Shown here: piece after piece, positions 16,466-24,182 of the stretch
How the letters are laid out: each line of letters opens with the position of its first letter
Position numbering within the stretch: position 1 is the first letter of the stretch
NCBI GenBank assembly: GCA_003170275.1
Contig: PNAM01000012.1
Location: 98,217-139,188 of the forward strand
Direction of reading: 5' to 3'
DNA from: Myxococcales bacterium
GTDB lineage: Bacteria > Myxococcota_A > Polyangia > Palsa-1104
DNA: 40,972 bases
The notes under the pieces: model-generated
The model's database searches: none
Told to the model about the DNA's origin: nothing
Seen by the model: the letters and a program-made list of their open reading frames with translations, nothing else
Made by a program: the position numbers and the translations under genes

Positions 16466-18357
16466 TCGGGACGCTGCACGACCGGGAGCTGCAGCGCCCG
16501 CTCGCGTTCGAGGTCGAGGTTGCCGACGTGCAGCGAGAGCGCGGTCTGCACCCACTTGTAGATCGACTGCGTGAACAGCCGCGCGAACTTGGCGCACCAC
16601 GCATCGACGCGCGCGGGATCTTCGGCGGGATACATCGCGCGCAACGCGATCGCGACCTCGCCGGGCGACATCTTTTCGCCCGCGTACAGCGCGAAGCACG
16701 CGTCGAGCACCGGAAACGGCATCAGGTCCTTCTCGTCCTCCTGATCGTCCGCCAGCTCGGCCGAGGCCGGCTTGACCAGCGTGAGCCGGATGCCCTCGGA
16801 GCCGGTCTGCTCGTGCAAATAGTCGAGCAGGTAGTTCACCACCGTCTTGGGCAGATTCGCGATCACCGACAGCGCGCCCTCCATGTCGCCGCCGATGGTG
16901 GTGTAGCCGACCGACTTCTCGCTCATATTGCTGGTCTGCAGGAACAGCCCCGCCGCCGAGTTCGACCAGTTCCACATGCGCGCCGCCCGCACGCGCGCCT
17001 GCGCGTTCTGGCGCACCGCCGCGGTCAGGCTCTCGCCCGGCTGCAGCATGTGCTTCACCGCCTCCAGCTCGCGCTCGAACGCGTCGTCGACCGAGACCAC
17101 CACGAACGGCACGCCCAGCTCGGCGGCCGCGAGCTCGGCGGCGCGCTCGGTCTCCTTCGAGGAGTAGCGCGTGGGCATGAAGAACGCGCGCAACAGCTCG
17201 CCCGCCTGGTGCGTCCGGCCCGCGGCGTCGAGCGTGGCGAAGCGCCGGTCGACGTAGCGCCGCGCGATCAGCAGGCACAACAGACTGTCGCGCCCGCCCG
17301 ACAGCGCCACTCCGATGGTCTTGAACGCGCCGACCTTTTCGAAGTAGTCGCCCACGCCGAGCGCCAGCGCGTCGAGCAGATCTTCGCAGAACTCGGCGCG
17401 CGGCGAGTGCGCCACGTCGGGCGGCGGTAGAAAGAAGCTGCCGTGCGCCGGGACCGGAAAGGTGAGCCCCGAGCGCGCGGTGGGGCCCTCGATCGCCACG
17501 CGGCGCGGCATCGGCGACGAGGCGGCGTAGGCCTCCTGGTCGGTGCGCCAGGTGGTGTTCTCCAGCCGCAAGCGGCGCGTGCGATCGAGATCGACGGTCA
17601 CCGCCGACACACCCTCGACGAAGCGCGGCGCCGAGTGCACCAGCCGCCCGTTCTGCGCCACGTACCCGCCGCCGTCGAAGATCAGCCCGTCGTTGGCGCC
17701 GACCAGCCCGCTGTAGGCGACCGTCGCCTGGTTGTCGCCCGCGCGCGTCGAGATCATCTCGCGCCGCGTGGCGACCACGCCCAGGCGGAACGGCGACGCC
17801 GAGACGTTGACCACCAGCTCAGCGCCCGCGTAACAGCGACGGCGCATCGGCCCGTCGGGCGACCAGATGTCCTCGCACACCTCGAGCGCCATCGTGCCGA
17901 AGTCGAGATCGAACACCAGGTCGCCGAACGGCACGCCATGCACGGTGTCGAACAGCCCCGCCGCGCCGCGCGCGAACGTGCGCCCCTCGTAGAACACGTT
18001 GTAGGTGGGCAGCTTCTCCTTGGGCACCAGGCCGTGCACCTTGCCGCGATGCACCAGCGCCGCGCAGTTGTAGACGCCCGGCCCGCGCGGCACGGTCACG
18101 CCGAGTACCAGCACCGCGTCGAGCGCGCGCGTCTCGTCAGCGAAGCGCTCGAGCTCGCCCCACTGCCCCTCGACGAAGCCGCGCCACTGCACCAGATCTT
18201 CCGGCGGATAGCCCGACACCAGCTGCTCGGGAAACGCCACCACGGTCGCGCGCTCGGCGACCGCGGCGTGCGCCTGCACCAGCGCGCGGTCCACGTTCGA
18301 GCGCAGCGCCCCGACGGTGGTGTTGACGTTCGCCAGCGCGATTCGCACGAGTCTCAT
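16453..18357 (-). CDS. nadE: Glutamine-dependent NAD(+) synthetase
   Basis: A 634-residue two-domain enzyme that amidates nicotinate adenine dinucleotide to NAD+. The N-terminal nitrilase-type glutaminase has its catalytic triad in FPEQLVSGYPPEDL (Glu), PKEKLPTYNVFYEGR (Lys) and ALEVCEDIW (Cys). The C-terminal synthetase has the PP-loop ALSGGRDSLLCL and the family segment TSNMSEKSVGYTTIGGDMEG. The ATG at 18357 overlaps the pncB stop (ATGA), so the frame upstream is not coding. As the final step of the Preiss-Handler route it fits with pncA and pncB just upstream. The intervening step, NaMN adenylylation (nadD), is not encoded in this window. Confidence 0.96.
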   Translation of the reverse strand: MRLVRIALANVNTTVGALRSNVDRALVQAHAAVAERATVVAFPEQLVSGYPPEDLVQWRGFVEGQWGELERFADETRALDAVLVLGVTVPRGPGVYNCAALVHRGKVHGLVPKEKLPTYNVFYEGRTFARGAAGLFDTVHGVPFGDLVFDLDFGTMALEVCEDIWSPDGPMRRRCYAGAELVVNVSASPFRLGVVATRREMISTRAGDNQATVAYSGLVGANDGLIFDGGGYVAQNGRLVHSAPRFVEGVSAVTVDLDRTRRLRLENTTWRTDQEAYAASSPMPRRVAIEGPTARSGLTFPVPAHGSFFLPPPDVAHSPRAEFCEDLLDALALGVGDYFEKVGAFKTIGVALSGGRDSLLCLLIARRYVDRRFATLDAAGRTHQAGELLRAFFMPTRYSSKETERAAELAAAELGVPFVVVSVDDAFERELEAVKHMLQPGESLTAAVRQNAQARVRAARMWNWSNSAAGLFLQTSNMSEKSVGYTTIGGDMEGALSVIANLPKTVVNYLLDYLHEQTGSEGIRLTLVKPASAELADDQEDEKDLMPFPVLDACFALYAGEKMSPGEVAIALRAMYPAEDPARVDAWCAKFARLFTQSIYKWVQTALSLHVGNLDLERERALQLPVVQRPEWQK

Positions 18358-19769
18358 CCGACCGCCTCTTTCACCAACGCTTCGATCTTGGCCACCAACC
18401 CGTCGGAGGCCACCAGCGGCCACGGCGTCTTGGCCGGCTCGAGCGCGCGCACCTCGGTCGGCAGCGCCGCGAGCTGCGCCTTCACGTACGCGCGCGACTG
18501 CTCGAGCGCGGGCAGCTCCGCCACCGCCGCGCGCCCGCGCCACACCGGCTGCAGCAGCGGCTTGCCTCCGCTCGGCGGTGCCTCCGAGTCGAGCGCCACC
18601 AGATCGTGATCGCCAAAGCGATACACCTGCAGCTGCCCGGGTAGCGTGGCCTTTCCCGAGCCGCGGCAGATCTTCATGGTCACCTTGCCGTAGCCGTTCA
18701 CCACCACCTTGGCGACCGCGCCGACTCCGACCGCCGAGTCCGGCGAGCAGGTGATGTTCTCGCCCACGCCGAACCCGTCGCCCAGCTCGCGCAGCTCACG
18801 AACGCGGTATTCGTCGAGCCCGTCGGAGCAGAAGATCTTGGCGTGCGGCGCGCCCAGCTCGTCGAGCAGCGCGCGCGCCCGCGCCACCGATTGCGGATTC
18901 ACGTTGGAGTCGAGCCGCACGCCGGAGAGCTTACCCGCCGTCGCCCGCACGCCGTTGCGAATGCCGCGCTCGGTGTCGTAGGTGTCGACCAGCAGCGTGG
19001 ACGCGCCGGGAAACGCGCGCGCGAACGCCGCGAAGGCTTCGGTCTCGCTCTCCGCGATCGGCCGGCCGGCCTGCTCCGCCGCCTGCACGTAGAAGTGATC
19101 CATCGTTCCCGACGCGGGAATCCCGTGGCGAAACTGCGCCGCCAGGTTGGAGGTGCCCGCGCAACCGGCCAGGTACGCCGCGTAGGCCGCGTCGACCGCG
19201 GCGGCCGGATGGGTCCGTCGCTGCCCGAACTCGAGCACCGGCTTGTCGCCCGCCGCATCCGCCACGCGCGCCGCCTTCGACGCCACCATCGACAGGTGGT
19301 TGATGCGCGCCAGCCACGGCGTCTCGATCAGCTTGGCGCGCACCAGATCGGTGCGCACCTGCAACAGCGGCGTGTAGATCGCCACCGGCAGGCCGCCCAC
19401 TTGCAGCGGGCTCCCGTCGGTGCGCGTGCCCGGGCCGGCGAAGCTGAGCGTCCCTTCGGGCAGCGCGTCGATCTCGCCTTCGAACCCGTCGAGCGTGCGC
19501 AGCGCCTCGAGCACCGCCGGGCGCGCCTGTAGGGCCGGCCCGAGGATCGGGTGGGTGCGCAGCATCTCCAGCTCGGCGCGATCGAACGACATGCTGCGCG
19601 CGTGCTCGAGGAGCGATCGCAACCCGCAGAACACCACGTAGTTGCGCGCCTTGGGCAGCCTGCGAAAGAAGAACGCCATCGCCACCCGATGCGCCAGCCG
19701 CCCCGCGTCGGCGTGCGCCACCAGCGTCGTCAGCTGATACGCGTCGGTCGCCAGCGTCTCGAGGCTCAT
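18354..19769 (-). CDS. pncB: Nicotinate phosphoribosyltransferase
   Basis: A 471-residue enzyme converting nicotinate and PRPP to nicotinate mononucleotide. It opens with the family start LATDAYQLTTL. The central barrel contains EFGQRRTHP, GTSN and LLVDTYDT, followed by VRLDSN and the KIFCSDGLDE segment, all typical of bacterial NAPRTase. Its ATG at 19769 overlaps the TGA of pncA, and its TGA overlaps the ATG of nadE. This enzyme takes the product of the nicotinamidase directly, and the gene order matches the pathway order. Confidence 0.95.
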   Translation of the reverse strand: MSLETLATDAYQLTTLVAHADAGRLAHRVAMAFFFRRLPKARNYVVFCGLRSLLEHARSMSFDRAELEMLRTHPILGPALQARPAVLEALRTLDGFEGEIDALPEGTLSFAGPGTRTDGSPLQVGGLPVAIYTPLLQVRTDLVRAKLIETPWLARINHLSMVASKAARVADAAGDKPVLEFGQRRTHPAAAVDAAYAAYLAGCAGTSNLAAQFRHGIPASGTMDHFYVQAAEQAGRPIAESETEAFAAFARAFPGASTLLVDTYDTERGIRNGVRATAGKLSGVRLDSNVNPQSVARARALLDELGAPHAKIFCSDGLDEYRVRELRELGDGFGVGENITCSPDSAVGVGAVAKVVVNGYGKVTMKICRGSGKATLPGQLQVYRFGDHDLVALDSEAPPSGGKPLLQPVWRGRAAVAELPALEQSRAYVKAQLAALPTEVRALEPAKTPWPLVASDGLVAKIEALVKEAVG

Positions 19770-20404
19770 GACAATTCCCCGCTGTCGATGCGACGTACGC
19801 CACCTTCGGCGAGCGCCGCATCGACAGTCGCAGCTTGGGTCGGATCGACCGCGCGGGTCAGATCGTCGACCACCCAGGTCTGGAGGCCGGCGGCCGCTGC
19901 GTCGAGCGCCGTCGCCTTGACGCAGAAATCGCGCGCCAGGCCGACCACGAATACGCGCTCGATGCCGCGCGCCTGCAGCCACGCGCCCAGACCGGTCGAC
20001 GCGCGCGTGCCGTCGGGCCCGACGTTCTCCACGAAGCCCGAGTACGAGTCGACCTGTGCGCGCGTGCCCTTGCGCAGCACCAGCGTGAGCGCCTCGTCCG
20101 GCAGGTCCGGGTGCAGCCGCGCGCCCGGCGAGCCCTGCACACAGTGATCGGGCCACAAGGTCTGCGCGCCGCCGTGCAGCGCGATCGACTCGAACGGCCG
20201 GCGCCCCGCGTGCGACGAGGCGAACGACACGTGGCCGCGCGGATGCCAGTCCTGCGTCGCCACCACCGTCGCAAAGCGCCGCGCCAGCCGGCCGATGGGC
20301 GCCGCGATCTGATCGCCCCCGGCCACCGCCAGCGCGCCGCCCGGCATGAAGTCGGGCTGCAGGTCGACGACGATCAGCGCATCTCTTCGCCCCTCGAGGT
20401 GCAT
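19766..20404 (-). CDS. pncA: Nicotinamidase
   Basis: A 212-residue cysteine hydrolase that deaminates nicotinamide to nicotinate. The catalytic triad is Asp in VVDLQPDF, Lys in LRKGTR and Cys in ARDFCVKATALD. The metal site is D-x-H-x3-H in DWHPRGH. The ATG at 20404 is preceded by a perfect AGGAGG 5 bases upstream, and just before that by the strongest promoter in the window, overlapped by a palindrome. An upstream in-frame extension to 20464 runs through that promoter and is not coding. It is the first gene of the regulated pncA-pncB-nadE run, directly behind nrtR. Confidence 0.96.
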   Translation of the reverse strand: MHLEGRRDALIVVDLQPDFMPGGALAVAGGDQIAAPIGRLARRFATVVATQDWHPRGHVSFASSHAGRRPFESIALHGGAQTLWPDHCVQGSPGARLHPDLPDEALTLVLRKGTRAQVDSYSGFVENVGPDGTRASTGLGAWLQARGIERVFVVGLARDFCVKATALDAAAAGLQTWVVDDLTRAVDPTQAATVDAALAEGGVRRIDSGELS

Positions 20405-20419
20405 CACGTCCTCCTGCGA

Positions 20420-20442
20420 CTTATTGTAGCAACGACAATAAG
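20420..20442. promoter_or_regulatory. Palindromic operator, probable NrtR site
   Basis: A perfect 8-base inverted repeat, CTTATTGT and ACAATAAG, separated by 7 bases. It lies 5 bases after the nrtR stop, covers the -10 hexamer and much of the spacer of the pncA promoter, and ends 15 bases before the pncA ATG. Position and symmetry are those expected of a dimeric repressor. Assignment to NrtR is by adjacency. Confidence 0.75.
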
Positions 20443-20451
20443 ACTCGTCAA
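20423..20451 (-). promoter_or_regulatory. Sigma-70-type promoter of pncA-pncB-nadE
   Basis: On the minus strand TTGACG (20451-20446) and TACAAT (20428-20423) are separated by exactly 17 bases. The TGA of nrtR is inside the -35 hexamer. A start about 7 bases past the -10 would give a leader of roughly 12 bases holding little more than AGGAGG. Confidence 0.75.
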
Positions 20452-21107
20452 GTGAGCACCGCAATCTCCACCGGGCGCCGCACCGCGAAGCGAAACAGCC
20501 GCGCCGGCCGATTGGCCTGCCCGGTGCGCATCTCGCCGGTCTGCAGCACCAGCCCCACCGCCTGGATGCGCCGCTGAAAGTTCCGCGGATCGAGCGGCTG
20601 CCCGAGGATCGCCTCGTACACGCGCTGCAGCTCGCCGAGCGTGAAGGTGGGCGCGAGCAGGCTATACGCGACGTTGGTGTACTCGAGCTTGGCGCGCAGC
20701 CGCTTGACCGCGTAGGCGAGCATCGCCTTGTGATCGAACGCCAGCGACGGCGGCCGGTCGGCGGCGAACCAGTCGATCCCGGCGTACTTGTCGTTGGTGC
20801 GCAGCTCGGCGGTCGCCGGCACCAGCGCCAGGTGCGCCACCGAGACGCAGCGCCCCTGCGGATCGCGGTCGGGCTCGCTGAACGTGTACAGCTGCTCGAG
20901 GTACACGTCGGCGAGCCCGGTCTTGTCGGTGAGCTCGCGCTGCGCCGCGTCCTCGACGGTCTCCTCGGTCTGGATGCGACCGCCCGGCAGCGCCCACTTG
21001 CCCTCGAACGGCGCGCGCTTCATGCGAATGAGCGCCACCTCGAGCCGGCTCGCGCGCACCGTGAACACCGCCACGTCGACCGCCACCCCGAGCAGCCGCA
21101 CGGTCAT
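20448..21107 (-). CDS. nrtR: NrtR-type Nudix-related transcriptional regulator of NAD metabolism
   Basis: A 219-residue protein. The N-terminal Nudix domain (about residues 1-140) keeps the Nudix-box Gly and RE of GGRIQTEETVEDAAQREL, but the catalytic EE of the consensus REUxEExGU is replaced (TDKTG). It should therefore bind but not hydrolyse a nucleotide. The C-terminal ~75 residues form the winged-helix domain typical of NrtR (TFTLGELQRVYEAILG, NFQRRIQ). NrtR repressors control NAD biosynthesis genes and respond to ADP-ribose-like ligands (established for the family). It sits between the NadM-like fusion (ATGA overlap at 21107) and pncA, with a palindrome directly downstream. Autoregulation is not supported: the palindrome follows nrtR. 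Confidence 0.92.
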   Translation of the reverse strand: MTVRLLGVAVDVAVFTVRASRLEVALIRMKRAPFEGKWALPGGRIQTEETVEDAAQRELTDKTGLADVYLEQLYTFSEPDRDPQGRCVSVAHLALVPATAELRTNDKYAGIDWFAADRPPSLAFDHKAMLAYAVKRLRAKLEYTNVAYSLLAPTFTLGELQRVYEAILGQPLDPRNFQRRIQAVGLVLQTGEMRTGQANRPARLFRFAVRRPVEIAVLT

Positions 21108-22489
21108 GATCTGGCTCCGATCACGACCACGTTGGTCGCCGGCCACTCGATCGCGCGCCCGGCGTCGTCGGTGAGCGCCACCTTGCCGCGATAACGGTGC
21201 TCGGCGATCCACGGATTGACGTACGCGCGCAGGTGCTCGACGGCAAAGCCGTGCGCCTCGAGCGTCGCGCGCCAGCCGTCGGTGGTGCGCGCGCCGTACT
21301 CTTCGTGCACCTCGATCGCCCAGTTGCGCTGATAGTCTTTTTTGCACAGGAACTCGTTGGCCAGGTGCGCGGACAGCCGCACTCCGGTTTCGCCGATGCG
21401 CTCGTGCGCGGCGCCCGCCCCATGCTTGAACTCACGCGCAAAGCGCTCGAACGCGACGCGCGTCTCGGCGTCGAGCAGCTCGAGCCGCCAGGTGCCCGGC
21501 CCCGGGCTCACGCCATCGCGGATCAGCACGCGACCGCCGGGCCCGAGCTCGCCGGCCGCCGACGCGAGCGCGCGCTCGACCTGCGCCTGGTCGTACCCCG
21601 AGTAGGTGTAGATCTCGTGCATGATCGACGAGAAGATCACCGTGCTCGCGCTGCCCGCCGGCACCGCAGGGTCCGCCGCGTCGCCGAGGCGCAGCTCGAC
21701 GTTCTGCGCGTAGTAGGTGTTCTCGTCGCAGCGCCGCAAGAACTCGCGCGACAGATCGACGCCGACGAACGCCGAATCGGGGAAGCGCCGCGACAGCTCG
21801 ACCATCAGCTTGCCGGTGCCGCACCCCTTGTCGACGATCTTCCCCGGCAGCACCCACGGTCCCAGATCTTCCAGCTTCTGTTGCAGCCCGGCGTCCATCT
21901 GCTGGCCGTAGCTGTCGAACTCGCGGTGCACCGCCAGCTCGCCGTCGTCGGTGCGCTTGTGCTCGTGAAAGATCGCGCGCAGCCGCTCGACGATCTCCGG
22001 CCGCTCGAGCACCGCGCGCGTCGACGGCGCCGCCTCGGCCTGCCACGGCCGCCCCTCGACCACCGCCTGCACCAGCTCGTGCGGCGTGAGCGCCGGCTGC
22101 GCGAGCTGCACCAGCGGATAGCCCGCGCGCGCGAACAGCGCGTTGACCTCGCGGTTGGCGCTGTACAGCCGCGTGCGCGCCGGCTCGATCGGCACGTGGG
22201 TGATCTCGGCCACCGTGCGCGCCACGTGCGCCACCCACGCCTTGTCGTCGGGAATGTCGGCGATGCGCACCAGCCGGAACGGTTTGCCCGACGCCTCCAG
22301 CGCCGGCCGCAAGATCTGCTCGCGCGTCGCCGCGTCGAGCGGGTTGCGCCGCGTGCCCGCGTGATCGGCCGAGGTCACCACGCACACGATGCGCTCGACC
22401 TCGGGATCGGCCCCGAGCTCGGCGATCAGCTCGCCCTGCGCGCGGGTCAGCGCATGGAAGCGGCCGACGAGGAGCGCGGTCACCGGCAT
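21104..22489 (-). CDS. Degenerate NadM-like nucleotidyltransferase fused to methyltransferase
   Basis: A 461-residue two-domain protein. Residues 1 to about 165 follow the NadM (NMN adenylyltransferase) pattern: VGRFHALTRAQ at the nucleotide loop, TSADHAGTRRNPLDAATREQIL, the ADIPDDKAWVAHV segment and RLYSANREVNALF. The catalytic HxGH motif, however, reads TRAQ, and the late S-x-T-x-x-R-type motif is not evident, so adenylyltransfer is doubtful. Residues from about 195 on are a class I SAM methyltransferase: motif I IVDKGCGTGK, Asp245 in GVDLS and LGDAAD. The gene overlaps nrtR by 4 bases. Ligand sensing by the dead NadM half, or methylation of a pyridine nucleotide or precursor, are speculations from context. 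Confidence 0.82.
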   Translation of the reverse strand: MPVTALLVGRFHALTRAQGELIAELGADPEVERIVCVVTSADHAGTRRNPLDAATREQILRPALEASGKPFRLVRIADIPDDKAWVAHVARTVAEITHVPIEPARTRLYSANREVNALFARAGYPLVQLAQPALTPHELVQAVVEGRPWQAEAAPSTRAVLERPEIVERLRAIFHEHKRTDDGELAVHREFDSYGQQMDAGLQQKLEDLGPWVLPGKIVDKGCGTGKLMVELSRRFPDSAFVGVDLSREFLRRCDENTYYAQNVELRLGDAADPAVPAGSASTVIFSSIMHEIYTYSGYDQAQVERALASAAGELGPGGRVLIRDGVSPGPGTWRLELLDAETRVAFERFAREFKHGAGAAHERIGETGVRLSAHLANEFLCKKDYQRNWAIEVHEEYGARTTDGWRATLEAHGFAVEHLRAYVNPWIAEHRYRGKVALTDDAGRAIEWPATNVVVIGARS

Positions 22490-22514
22490 CGAGGCAGCAT
22501 AACTCGCGGCCCGT

Positions 22515-23240
22515 TCAGGTCGCGATGATCAATTCGTCGGTGGCCCACTGCGCCAGCAGCGCGAACGCCGCCTGCGGCGCCTCGGACTCGGGCAGCTCGC
22601 CGCCCAGCCATTCGCAGATCAGCCCGAACGTGGTGCCGCGCTGCAGCATGGCCACCGCCGCCGCCTCGCGCTCTTCGGTCGCGCGGTGGAACACGTCGCC
22701 GTGCTGCCGCCAGACCAGCAGCGTCTTGCGTCCGGCCGACGGCGGCTGCGACGGATCGTCCCAGCACTCCTCGACCGCATACTTGACCCGCAGCACCGCC
22801 GACGCGGGGATCAGCGGCAACGCCAGCGTCGCGAACGCGCTCGGATCGAGCGCGCGCAGCCGCTCCATGGTCAGCGGCTCGGCGTCGCCCAGATCGAACA
22901 CGTCGTGCCGCGCCCATTCGAGCCGCGCCAGATCGGCCAGCCACAGGCGATCTCGATCGCCGTGCTCGTCGAGGTACTGCGCCAGCCTGGCGCCCACGTT
23001 GCGCAGCGACGGGTGGCTCGACGGATACTTGAGCAGGTAGTCGGTGACCAGGTTATGGAACGGCGTGTCGCCGACCGCCGCGACCAGCTTGGGGAACAGG
23101 TCCCGGAGCACGTCGAGGATCCGGTAGAAGTACATGTTGGCGTAGATGTCGAGCCGCTCGACCGCCGAGCGCCGCTCGTCCGAGCGCACGATCTGCTCGA
23201 GCTCGCGCGGCTCGATCCCGAGATCGCGCAACCCCTGCAC
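22515..23240 (-). CDS. bufC: DUF2063 partner protein of bufferin maturation (BufC)
   Basis: A DUF2063 protein, the family that accompanies DUF692 (MNIO) enzymes and helps present the precursor peptide. The segment ERLDIYANMYFYRILDVLRDLFPKL and the TDYLLKYPSSHPSLRNVG motif are characteristic. The nearest conventional start is GTG at 23240. Family-like sequence continues upstream in the same frame (LREVQQRFFALITAPEGV), back to a CTG at 23294, which overlaps the bufB stop by 8 bases. The true protein is probably about 18 residues longer and may use that CTG. It is the third gene of the bufA-bufB-bufC order and ends 25 bases before the NadM-like fusion gene. Confidence 0.88.
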   Translation of the reverse strand: MQGLRDLGIEPRELEQIVRSDERRSAVERLDIYANMYFYRILDVLRDLFPKLVAAVGDTPFHNLVTDYLLKYPSSHPSLRNVGARLAQYLDEHGDRDRLWLADLARLEWARHDVFDLGDAEPLTMERLRALDPSAFATLALPLIPASAVLRVKYAVEECWDDPSQPPSAGRKTLLVWRQHGDVFHRATEEREAAAVAMLQRGTTFGLICEWLGGELPESEAPQAAFALLAQWATDELIIAT

Positions 23241-23286
23241 GACGCCCTCCGGCGCGGTGATCAGCGCAAAGAAGCGCTGCTGGACC

Positions 23287-24123
23287 TCACGCAGCTTCAG
23301 GAAGCACCTCGTGCTCGAGCGCCCGCGCGCTCGCCGACTCCTCGATCAGCCGTTCGAGCGGCGGGATGTGATCGTCCCACTCGACCAGGGTCGAGATCCG
23401 GCCGTGGCGTTCGAGCGCCAGGCGATACAGGTCCCACACGCCGTCGCACACCTCGTGATCGTGGGTGTCGAGCAGCAGCGGTCCGTCCACCGAGTGCCCC
23501 GCCAGGTGGGTCTGCACCACGCGGCCGCGGGGAATGCCCTCGATGAACGCGCGTGGCTCGAAGCGATGGTTGTGCGCCGAAACGAAGATGTTGTTGACGT
23601 CGAGGAGCAGCCCGCAGTCGGTGCGCTCGGTGAGCGCCGCCAGGAACTCCCACTCGGTCATGGTCGAGTGCTGGAAGCTCACGTAGCTCGACACGTTTTC
23701 GACCACCATCGGGCGCTTGAGCCGGTCCTGCACCGCGAGGACGCGCGCCGCCACGTGGGCCAGCGCCTCCTCTGTATAGGGCAGCGGCAGCAGATCGTGG
23801 GCGTGATGGCCGCCGTAACTGCCCCAGCACAGGTGGTCGGACACCCAGGCGGGCTCGACCTCAGCCGCCAGGTCTGCCAGCTCGTTCAGGTATTTGGCGT
23901 CCAGCGGATCGCTCGAGCCGAGCGACAGCGACACCCCGTGCAGGACCACCGGGTAGTGCTCACGCACCCCGCGCAGCACCCGCCGCGGGTTGCCGCCGGC
24001 AACCATGAAGTTCTCGGAGATCACCTCGAACCAGTCGATCGAGCGCGGCTTTTCGTCCAGCACCCGCTGGTAATGCGTCGGGCGCAACCCGATCCCGTGG
24101 CCGAGGTAGGGAAGCTTGATCAT
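23287..24123 (-). CDS. bufB: DUF692 multinuclear non-heme iron oxidase (BufB)
   Basis: A 278-residue TIM-barrel enzyme of the DUF692/MNIO family (relatives MbnB, TglH, ChrH). Expected metal-ligand motifs are all present: HGVSLSLG, SDHLCWG, VENVSSY, LLDVNNIFVSAHNH, HLAGH, DTHDHEV and EWDDHIP. Such enzymes use two or three iron ions and O2 to modify Cys or Asn residues of a peptide. With a BufA2-type precursor upstream, the likely reaction is conversion of core cysteines to metal-binding heterocycles, as described for bufferins. The ATG at 24123 follows a GC-rich hairpin. No Shine-Dalgarno is obvious, so efficiency may be low. Confidence 0.94.
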   Translation of the reverse strand: MIKLPYLGHGIGLRPTHYQRVLDEKPRSIDWFEVISENFMVAGGNPRRVLRGVREHYPVVLHGVSLSLGSSDPLDAKYLNELADLAAEVEPAWVSDHLCWGSYGGHHAHDLLPLPYTEEALAHVAARVLAVQDRLKRPMVVENVSSYVSFQHSTMTEWEFLAALTERTDCGLLLDVNNIFVSAHNHRFEPRAFIEGIPRGRVVQTHLAGHSVDGPLLLDTHDHEVCDGVWDLYRLALERHGRISTLVEWDDHIPPLERLIEESASARALEHEVLPEAA

Positions 24124-24143
24124 TGTTCTATTGATACGAAAAT

Positions 24144-24172
24144 GGCCCCGCCGGGGATCGCCCGACGGGGCC
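24144..24172 (-). promoter_or_regulatory. Intercistronic hairpin between bufA2 and bufB
   Basis: On the minus strand GGCCCCGTCGGG pairs with CCCGGCGGGGCC to give a 12-base stem (one G-U pair) with a 5-base loop, followed by ATTTTCG. It lies 11 bases past the bufA2 stop and 21 bases before the bufB start. It could act as a partial terminator or as an RNA-stabilising 3' end, either of which would give more precursor peptide than enzyme. Confidence 0.6.
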
Positions 24173-24182
24173 GCGGGGGTTG

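Noticed and set aside
16465..17278. Apparent N-terminal extension of the GH31 gene to 1,066 residues
   Set aside because: The extra part runs through nadE in another frame, and a good lipoprotein signal peptide starts at 16465.
20448..21107. Active Nudix hydrolase
   Set aside because: The catalytic Glu pair of the Nudix box is replaced, and the C-terminal winged helix plus context fit the regulator NrtR.
21104..22489. Functional NadM that would fill the missing NaMN/NMN adenylyltransferase step
   Set aside because: HxGH is replaced by TRAQ; nadD is more likely elsewhere in the genome.
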